11,707 nt of DNA from Clostridia bacterium. Its GTDB lineage: Bacteria; Bacillota_A; Clostridia; Oscillospirales; QAKW01. The stretch spans positions 1-11,707 of the forward strand of contig JAFQKO010000056.1 of the NCBI GenBank assembly GCA_017396865.1, read 5' to 3'. Position numbers and translations under genes: made by a program. The notes under the pieces are model-generated. The model was not told where the DNA came from and searched no databases. It worked only from the letters and a program-made list of their open reading frames with translations. This document shows, one piece after another, positions 6,317 through 11,707 of the stretch (within the stretch, counting starts at the first letter, position 1; every line of letters begins with the position of its first letter).

Positions 6317-7585
6317 ATGAAAATATTGGTAGTCGGCGGCGGTGGCCGCGAGCATGCCATTATCAAAAAGTTGAAAGAGAATAAAGAGGTGGAGCAGATC
6401 TTTGCTTGCCCGGGAAACGGCGGTATGGCAGGGGATGCTACTCTTGTTCCCATCGGCGCAAAAGAAATTGAAAAAATTGTCGAATTCGCCGTTTCTGAAA
6501 AGATCGACTACGCCGTGGTTGCTCCCGATGATCCGCTGGTGTTGGGCGCCGTGGATGCCCTTAACGCAGCGGGGATTCCTTGCTTCGGCCCCAAAGCCAA
6601 TGCCGCGATTATTGAGGGCAGTAAGGTCTTTTCTAAAAACCTGATGAAAAAATACGGCATCCCCACTGCCCAATATGAGGTCTTTGAAAATTCTGCGGAT
6701 GCTCTTAAATATTTGGAAACCGCTCCGATTCCTACCGTTATTAAGGCCGACGGTCTGGCGTTGGGCAAGGGTGTTATCATTGCTGAGACTCGCGAAGACG
6801 CCAAAGCAGCCGTTCGCTCCATGATGGAGGAGGGGATGTTTGGTGCCAGCGGAAGCCGTGTTGTGATCGAGGAATTTTTAACCGGCCCCGAGGTTTCCGT
6901 CTTGTCCTTTACCGACGGTGAAACCGTCGTTCCCATGATTTCTTCCATGGATCATAAGCGTGCCTTGGACGGCGATCAGGGGCTCAATACCGGCGGTATG
7001 GGCACCGTAGCGCCCAACCCTTATTATACCGATAAAGTTGCTGCCGAATGTATGGAAACCATCTTTCTGCCGACCATTAAGGCAATGAAGGCAGAAGGTC
7101 GCCCCTTTAAGGGCTGCCTCTATTTCGGCTTGATGCTCACCCCCAACGGTCCCAAGGTCATTGAATATAACTGCCGTTTCGGTGATCCCGAAACGCAGGT
7201 GGTTTTACCTCTGCTGGAAAGCGATCTGCTGACCGTTATGATGGCCACCACAAACGGCACCTTAAAGGATACCGAGGTGAAATTTGCCGATCGTCACGCC
7301 TGCTGTGTCGTGATGGCCTCTGAGGGCTATCCCGGTAAGTATACGACCGGCCATGAGCTGAAGATCCCCGCCGCCATCGCCGATTCTGTCTTTGTTGCAG
7401 GGGCTAAATTGGATGGGGAGACTCTTGTTACCGCAGGTGGCCGTGTTTTGGGCGCAACCGCCGTTGCCGATACGCTGGAAAAAGCGATCGAAGCTGCCTA
7501 TGTAAATGTAAAGCAAATTTCCTTTGCAAATGCATTTTATCGCAAAGATATCGGTCAAAGAGCCTTGAAAGGAGAAAATAAGTAA
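6317..7585 (+). CDS. purD: PurD, phosphoribosylamine-glycine ligase (GAR synthetase)
   Basis: ATP-grasp enzyme joining glycine to phosphoribosylamine to give GAR. Full length at 422 residues. Motifs in order: N-terminal GGGGREHA (7-14), DDPLVLG (71-77, in place of the more usual PExPLxxG), the ATP-binding KADGLALGKGV (143-153), EEFLTGPEVSVL (185-196), QGLNTGGMG (221-229), the Mg/ATP segment IEYNCRFGDPETQ (282-294) and C-terminal GGRVLG (374-379). The start is supported by AGGAG at 6303-6307, 9 bases upstream. It is the first gene after the hairpin. Its stop overlaps the purL start by one base (TAATG, 7583-7587), suggesting translational coupling. PurD uses the unstable phosphoribosylamine that the PurF-like protein would make. 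Confidence 0.97.
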   Translation: MKILVVGGGGREHAIIKKLKENKEVEQIFACPGNGGMAGDATLVPIGAKEIEKIVEFAVSEKIDYAVVAPDDPLVLGAVDALNAAGIPCFGPKANAAIIEGSKVFSKNLMKKYGIPTAQYEVFENSADALKYLETAPIPTVIKADGLALGKGVIIAETREDAKAAVRSMMEEGMFGASGSRVVIEEFLTGPEVSVLSFTDGETVVPMISSMDHKRALDGDQGLNTGGMGTVAPNPYYTDKVAAECMETIFLPTIKAMKAEGRPFKGCLYFGLMLTPNGPKVIEYNCRFGDPETQVVLPLLESDLLTVMMATTNGTLKDTEVKFADRHACCVVMASEGYPGKYTTGHELKIPAAIADSVFVAGAKLDGETLVTAGGRVLGATAVADTLEKAIEAAYVNVKQISFANAFYRKDIGQRALKGENK

Positions 7586-7953
7586 TGGTTTATCGTATTT
7601 ACGTTGAAAAAAAGCCCGCTCTCGCCAATGAGGCAAGAGATCTGCTCAGCGAGGTTCGCAATATTCTGCAGATCAAGTCGCTCAATAAGGTGAGAATTAT
7701 CAACCGTTATGATGTTGAGAATATTGAAAAGGAGCTGTTCGACTATGCGGTCGGCACCGTCTTTTCTGAGCCTCAGCTCGATATCGCAACGGCTGAATTT
7801 GATGGGGAAGGTGCGGTCGTTTTTGGGGTTGAGCCCCAGCCCGGTCAGTTTGATCAGCGCGCCGATTCCGCCGCCCAATGTATTCAGATCATCTCTCAGG
7901 GTGAGCGCCCCGCTGTTAAACGGCCAAGGTCTATCTGCTGTATGGCGATATGA
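7585..7953 (+). CDS. purL: PurL N-terminal (PurS-like) fragment, cut off by a frameshift
   Basis: This 122-codon frame is the 5' end of the large FGAM synthase gene. Residues 1-112 (from MVYRIYVEKKP through GQFDQRADSAAQC at 87-99 and ISQGERPAVK at 103-112) look like the PurS-like N-terminal domain of clostridial single-chain PurL. The last ten residues (RPRSICCMAI) look out of frame. One extra A after 7920 would give VKTAKVYLLYGDM and run directly into the downstream frame. The start is sound: AAAGGAG at 7568-7574, 10 bases upstream, and a one-base overlap with the purD stop. It is either half of a broken gene (mutation or sequence error) or, less likely, a separately made PurS-like subunit. 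Confidence 0.85.
   Translation: MVYRIYVEKKPALANEARDLLSEVRNILQIKSLNKVRIINRYDVENIEKELFDYAVGTVFSEPQLDIATAEFDGEGAVVFGVEPQPGQFDQRADSAAQCIQIISQGERPAVKRPRSICCMAI
7918..7921 (+). other. Probable one-base deletion (frameshift) in purL
   Basis: The sequence reads GCT GTT AAA CGG CCA AGG in the first frame. Reading GTT AAA ACG GCC AAG GTC TAT instead, with one more A, gives the family-like VKTAKVY and a single 1230-residue protein. The downstream frame is closed just upstream (TAA at 7917-7919), so the frame switch must occur at this A run. AAAA to AAA is a common one-base error or mutation. Confidence 0.85.
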
Positions 7954-10900
7954 CCGCCGAGGAGATCGCCGCTATCAAAAAGAGCGTGATTAACCCCGTT
8001 GAGTGTCGCGAGGCAAGCTTGGAGCTTCCTGCCACCCTCAAGACCGATTATGATATTCCCGAAACCGTTGATACTCTGGATGGATTTTTGAAGCTGGATG
8101 AAAAAGGATTGGCCGATTTTGTCAATCAGTATGGTCTTGCCATGGATTGTGATGATATCGCCTTTTGTCAGGCCTATTTCCAAAAGGAAGGCCGTGATCC
8201 CACCATTACGGAGATCCGTATGATCGATACCTATTGGTCGGATCATTGCCGTCATACCACCTTCCTGACCACCATTGATAACGTTACCTTTGAGGATGAA
8301 CTGTTACAGCGTGCCTACGACGACTATATTGCTACCCGTAAGGAGCTGGGCAGAACCAAGCCCATCAACTTGATGGATATCGGCACCTTGGCCGCCAAGT
8401 ATCTCAAAAAGATCGGCAAACTGGATAAGCTGGACGAGTCGGAAGAGATCAATGCCTGCACCGTTAAGATCGAGGTAGAAGCTGATGGCAAAAAAGAGCC
8501 TTGGCTGCTCCTCTTTAAGAACGAGACCCATAACCACCCCACCGAGATCGAGCCCTTCGGCGGCGCCGCTACCTGTATCGGCGGTGCGATCCGCGACCCC
8601 TTGTCCGGTCGTTCCTATGTTTACGGTGCCATGCGTGTGACCGGTGCAGCCGATCCCTTGAAGCCCATCAATGAAACGATGGCGGGTAAGTTGCCCCAGC
8701 GTAAGATCGTTACCACCGCAGCTGCAGGGTATTCCTCCTATGGTAATCAGATCGGTCTGGCAACCGGTATCGTTGATGAATTGTATCACGATGGTTATGC
8801 CGCCAAGCGTATGGAGATCGGTGCTGTTGTCGGTGCCGTTCCTGCCGAGAACGTTCGCCGCGAGTGCCCTGCCCCCGGCGATGTGGTCATCCTACTGGGT
8901 GGCCGTACCGGCCGTGACGGTTGCGGCGGTGCAACCGGCTCCTCCAAATCCCATACCCTTGATTCGCTGGAATCCTGCGGCGCAGAAGTGCAGAAGGGTA
9001 ATGCCCCCGAAGAGCGTAAGCTCCAGCGCCTCTTCCGCAATAAGGAAGCCTGCCTGATGATCAAGCGCTGTAATGACTTCGGCGCAGGCGGTGTTTCCGT
9101 TGCCATCGGCGAGCTGGCCGATGGCCTTAAGATCGACCTCAATGCTGTTCCCAAGAAGTATGACGGTCTGGACGGCACCGAGCTTGCCATCTCCGAATCT
9201 CAGGAGCGTATGGCAGTCGTGGTCGAGCCCGAAAACGTCGAGCGCTTTATCGCCTTGGCCGATTCCGAAAATCTGGAAGCAACCGTTGTTGCCACCGTTC
9301 AGGCCGATCCCCGCTTGGTGATGACCTGGAACGATAAGGTGATCGTCGATATCAGCCGCGAGTTTTTGAATTCTAACGGCGCTGAAAAGCATATTGATAT
9401 TACCCCCGCAAAGCCTGCCTGCTATAAGAAGGCGGTAGGGGAGAACTTTACCAAGGAACTGACCGCTCTGGCGGGCGACCTGAACGTTTGCTCCAAGCGC
9501 GGCCTTTCCGAGCGCTTCGATTCCACCATCGGCGCAGGCGGCGTTCTGATGCCCTTCGGCGGAAAGAATCAGCAGACCCCCGTTCAGGCGATGGTTCAGC
9601 TGGTTTCGATGGAAGAAAAGCATACCGACGATTGCTCTCTGATGGCTTGGGGCTATAACCCCTACGTCACCGAAAAGAGCCCCTACCACGGCGCATATCT
9701 GGCCGTTGTGGAATCGGTTGCCAAGCTGATCGCCACCGGCGCTAAGTTTGAAGACGTTTACCTCACCTTCCAGGAGTATTTTGAGCGTCCCGGCAAGGAT
9801 GGCAAGCGCTGGGGCAAGCCCTTGGCTGCTCTGTTGGGTGCCTTTGAAGCCCAAAAAGAATTGGGTATTGCCGCCATCGGCGGTAAGGACTCCATGAGCG
9901 GTACCTTTGAGGATCTTGACGTTCCTCCCACCCTCGTGTCCTTCGCCGTCACCACCGGTAAGACCCATGAAATTAAGGCGAACTACTTTAAGAAGGCGGG
10001 AAATCAAGTTGTTTTGATCGCCCCCGAATATAACGCCGATCATCTGCCCGATACCAAGTCCCTGCTGGCTGTGTTCGATCAAGTCTATGCGCTGCTGCAG
10101 AGCGGCAAGGCTGTTACCGCCTATACTCCCGGCTTTGGCGGTATCGCAGAGGCCGTTATGAAGATGAGCTTCGGCGAGGGCCTTGGCTTTAAGTTTGATC
10201 AGGCTCTTTCGATGGACGAGCTGTTCGGCTATTGCTACGGCGGCTTCCTGCTGGAGGTCACCGAGCCGATTGAGGGTGCGAAAATTGTCGGTGAAATTAC
10301 CGCCGAGCCCACCTTTACCTATGGGGATGAACGGGTTGCGCTGGATGCCCTGCAGAAGATCTATGAGGATAAGCTGGAGAGCGTCTATAGCTGCAATATC
10401 ACCCATGCCGATCAGCCGATGGAGACCTTCTCCTATGCGGCTAAAGAACGCGTAGCCCCTGCAATTAAGGTAGCTAAGCCCAAGGTGCTGATTCCCGTAT
10501 TCCCGGGCACCAACTGCGAATTTGATAGTGCTCGCGCTATGCGCGATGCAGGCGCAGATGCCCGCATTCTGGTGATCAATAACCGCTCTGCCGAGGGTAT
10601 TTCCCGCAGCGTAGAGCAGTTCGCCGAAGAGCTCAAAACTGCCCAGATGATCTTTGTACCCGGTGGCTTCTCCGGTGGCGACGAGCCCGATGGTTCCGGT
10701 AAGTTTATTACAGCTTTCTTCCGTAACGCTGCCGTGAAGGAGCAGGTCACCGAGCTGCTTGAAAACCGCGATGGCCTGATGCTGGGTATCTGCAACGGCT
10801 TCCAGGCTCTCATTAAGTTGGGTCTGGTGCCCTACGGTAAGATCATCGATACCGATGAAAATTGCCCCACCCTGACCTTTAATACCATCGCCCGCCACCA

Positions 10901-11276
10901 GTCTCGCTTGGTGCGCACCCGCATCGCCTCCAATAAATCTCCTTGGCTTGCGGCCACCAATGTTGGCGACGTTTATACCGTTCCCATCTCCCACGGTGAG
11001 GGTCGTTTCCTTGCCGATGAGGCGCTGATCCGTCAACTGGCAGAGAACGGTCAGATTGCTACCCAGTACGTCGATTTCGATGGCAATGCCACCTCCGACA
11101 TTCTCTTTAACCCCAATGATTCCTGCTTCGCCATCGAGGGTATCACCTCGCCCGACGGCCGCGTCTTTGGTAAGATGGGCCATTCCGAACGTATCGGTAA
11201 GCATCTCTATAAGAACGTGATCGGCGAATATGATATGCAGATGTTCCGTTCTGCTGTCGAGTATTTTAAGAAATAA
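7950..11276 (+). CDS. purL: PurL main part: FGAM synthase with fused glutamine amidotransferase domain
   Basis: ATP- and glutamine-dependent conversion of FGAR to FGAM. These 1108 residues, joined to the upstream 122, make a 1230-residue single-chain PurL carrying PurS-, PurL- and PurQ-like parts. Positions in this frame: TYWSDHCRHTTF (94-105), KNETHNHPTEIEP (190-202), GGATGSSKSH (326-335), CNDFGAGGVSVAIGELADG (374-392), AAIGGKDSMSG (641-651) and GFGGIAEA (728-735). The C-terminal glutaminase begins near 845, with FPGTNCEFDSA (851-861), VPGGFSGGDE (903-912), nucleophile Cys948 in LGICNGFQ, SHGEGRF (1014-1020) and the His1078-Glu1080 pair in GHSER, so it looks catalytically intact. ATG 7950 is simply the first Met in the frame; its ATGA overlap with the upstream stop could allow restart, but no clear Shine-Dalgarno sequence precedes it. 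The natural gene most likely starts at 7585. Confidence 0.92.
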   Translation: MTAEEIAAIKKSVINPVECREASLELPATLKTDYDIPETVDTLDGFLKLDEKGLADFVNQYGLAMDCDDIAFCQAYFQKEGRDPTITEIRMIDTYWSDHCRHTTFLTTIDNVTFEDELLQRAYDDYIATRKELGRTKPINLMDIGTLAAKYLKKIGKLDKLDESEEINACTVKIEVEADGKKEPWLLLFKNETHNHPTEIEPFGGAATCIGGAIRDPLSGRSYVYGAMRVTGAADPLKPINETMAGKLPQRKIVTTAAAGYSSYGNQIGLATGIVDELYHDGYAAKRMEIGAVVGAVPAENVRRECPAPGDVVILLGGRTGRDGCGGATGSSKSHTLDSLESCGAEVQKGNAPEERKLQRLFRNKEACLMIKRCNDFGAGGVSVAIGELADGLKIDLNAVPKKYDGLDGTELAISESQERMAVVVEPENVERFIALADSENLEATVVATVQADPRLVMTWNDKVIVDISREFLNSNGAEKHIDITPAKPACYKKAVGENFTKELTALAGDLNVCSKRGLSERFDSTIGAGGVLMPFGGKNQQTPVQAMVQLVSMEEKHTDDCSLMAWGYNPYVTEKSPYHGAYLAVVESVAKLIATGAKFEDVYLTFQEYFERPGKDGKRWGKPLAALLGAFEAQKELGIAAIGGKDSMSGTFEDLDVPPTLVSFAVTTGKTHEIKANYFKKAGNQVVLIAPEYNADHLPDTKSLLAVFDQVYALLQSGKAVTAYTPGFGGIAEAVMKMSFGEGLGFKFDQALSMDELFGYCYGGFLLEVTEPIEGAKIVGEITAEPTFTYGDERVALDALQKIYEDKLESVYSCNITHADQPMETFSYAAKERVAPAIKVAKPKVLIPVFPGTNCEFDSARAMRDAGADARILVINNRSAEGISRSVEQFAEELKTAQMIFVPGGFSGGDEPDGSGKFITAFFRNAAVKEQVTELLENRDGLMLGICNGFQALIKLGLVPYGKIIDTDENCPTLTFNTIARHQSRLVRTRIASNKSPWLAATNVGDVYTVPISHGEGRFLADEALIRQLAENGQIATQYVDFDGNATSDILFNPNDSCFAIEGITSPDGRVFGKMGHSERIGKHLYKNVIGEYDMQMFRSAVEYFKK

Positions 11277-11288
11277 GGAGAGTTCAAA

Positions 11289-11707
11289 ATGGCTTATTTA
11301 AGTGATATTGAAATTGCCCAGCAATGCGAAATGAAGCATATTTCCGAGATTGCCAAAACCGCTCAAGTCCCCGAGGACTATCTGGAGTATTACGGCAAAT
11401 ATAAAGCAAAGATCGACCTTTCTCTGCTGAAGGCCGATCGTAAGAACGGTAAATTGATTCTGGTAACGGCCATTACCCCCACCCCTGCGGGTGAGGGTAA
11501 GACCACCACCACCATCGGCCTTGCCGACGGTCTTCGCCGTATCGGTAAGAACGTAACCGTTGCCCTGCGTGAGCCCTCCCTCGGCCCTGTGTTCGGTATC
11601 AAGGGCGGCGCGGCAGGCGGCGGCTATGCGCAGGTCGTTCCCATGGAGGATATCAACCTCCATTTCACCGGCGACTTCCATGCCATCGGCGCAGCCAATA
11701 ACCTGCT
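11289..11707 (+). CDS. fhs: Fhs, formate-tetrahydrofolate ligase, N-terminal part (cut by window end)
   Basis: ATP-dependent synthesis of 10-formyl-tetrahydrofolate from formate and THF. Only 139 of the usual roughly 550-560 residues are visible. They contain the start [28 protein letters not shown] (62-77, including the P-loop at 65-73), REPSLGP (94-100), a glycine-rich [17 protein letters not shown] stretch (105-121) and [14 protein letters not shown] (125-138), all typical of the family. AAGGAG at 11275-11280 overlaps the purL stop and lies 8 bases before the ATG. The frame is open to the last base. Its place directly after purL suggests co-expression, so that the formyl donor for PurN and the AICAR transformylase is made with the purine enzymes. 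Confidence 0.97.
   Translation, partial: MAYLSDIEIAQQCEMKHISEIAKTAQVPEDYLEYYGKYKAKIDLSLLKADRKNGKLILVTAITPTPAGEGKTTTTIGLADGLRRIGKNVTVALREPSLGPVFGIKGGAAGGGYAQVVPMEDINLHFTGDFHAIGAANNL

Noticed and set aside
7912..7925. Programmed -1 ribosomal frameshifting as an explanation for the purL split
   Set aside because: GTT AAA followed by CGG is not a good slippery heptamer: after a -1 slip the Lys tRNA would pair with TAA. The A run is too short for efficient transcriptional slippage. A simple deletion explains it better.
8892..11204. Open frame of 770 codons on the minus strand opposite purL
   Set aside because: It mirrors a well-supported gene and has no recognisable motif. It stays open because purL rarely uses TTA, CTA and TCA, codons that would give antisense stops in that frame. 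The same applies to the minus-strand frames at 2440-3816, 5006-6238 and 4258-5040.
1..11707. Search for a mobile element, CRISPR array, tRNA, rRNA, toxin-antitoxin or defence system
   Set aside because: Almost every base belongs to purine or folate genes; apart from the 93 bases at 6224-6316 there is no gap above 25 bases, and no direct repeats or recombinase-like genes are visible.

Overview
The window is a single, tightly packed, all-plus-strand cluster for de novo purine (IMP) synthesis, ending in a folate one-carbon gene. Order: purE, purC, a purF-like gene, purM, purN, an archaeal-type IMP cyclohydrolase (purO-like), a stand-alone AICAR transformylase (the C-terminal half of PurH), purD, a large single-chain-type purL (broken into two frames in this sequence), and the 5' end of fhs (formate-tetrahydrofolate ligase), cut by the window edge. 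Most junctions are 0-23 bases with a good Shine-Dalgarno sequence. The one real gap is the 93 bases between the AICAR transformylase and purD, which hold a long hairpin followed by a T-rich tract.

The source is most likely a bacterium of the class Clostridia, possibly a gut Oscillospirales/Ruminococcaceae-like lineage. This is inferred from several traits together: split IMP cyclohydrolase and AICAR transformylase genes, a large PurL with PurS-like N-terminus and PurQ-like C-terminus, the divergent PurC and PurF forms, fhs next to pur genes, AAGGAGG-type ribosome binding sites, and moderate GC (about 50-55 % by eye). Genus cannot be read from the sequence.

Pathway reading: PurF makes phosphoribosylamine, PurD GAR, PurN FGAR, PurL FGAM, PurM AIR, PurE CAIR, PurC SAICAR; after adenylosuccinate lyase (PurB, not in the window) releases AICAR, the transformylase makes FAICAR and the PurO-like enzyme closes the ring to IMP. 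Fhs can supply the 10-formyl-THF used by PurN and the transformylase. purK and purB are the only missing steps and may lie outside the window.

Points to look at: (1) the PurF-like protein has Gly where the catalytic N-terminal Cys of the glutaminase should be and has lost other glutamine-site motifs, while keeping the PRPP loop and the Cys set expected for a [4Fe-4S] cluster; (2) purL carries a one-base deletion at an A run near 7918-7921, leaving a 122-codon PurS-like fragment whose stop overlaps an ATG (ATGA) of the 1108-codon remainder; (3) a strong terminator-like hairpin sits inside the pathway cluster; (4) purE has no visible purK partner and an altered signature motif. I see no mobile element, CRISPR array, tRNA, rRNA, phage gene or defence system; apart from these points this is a housekeeping operon.
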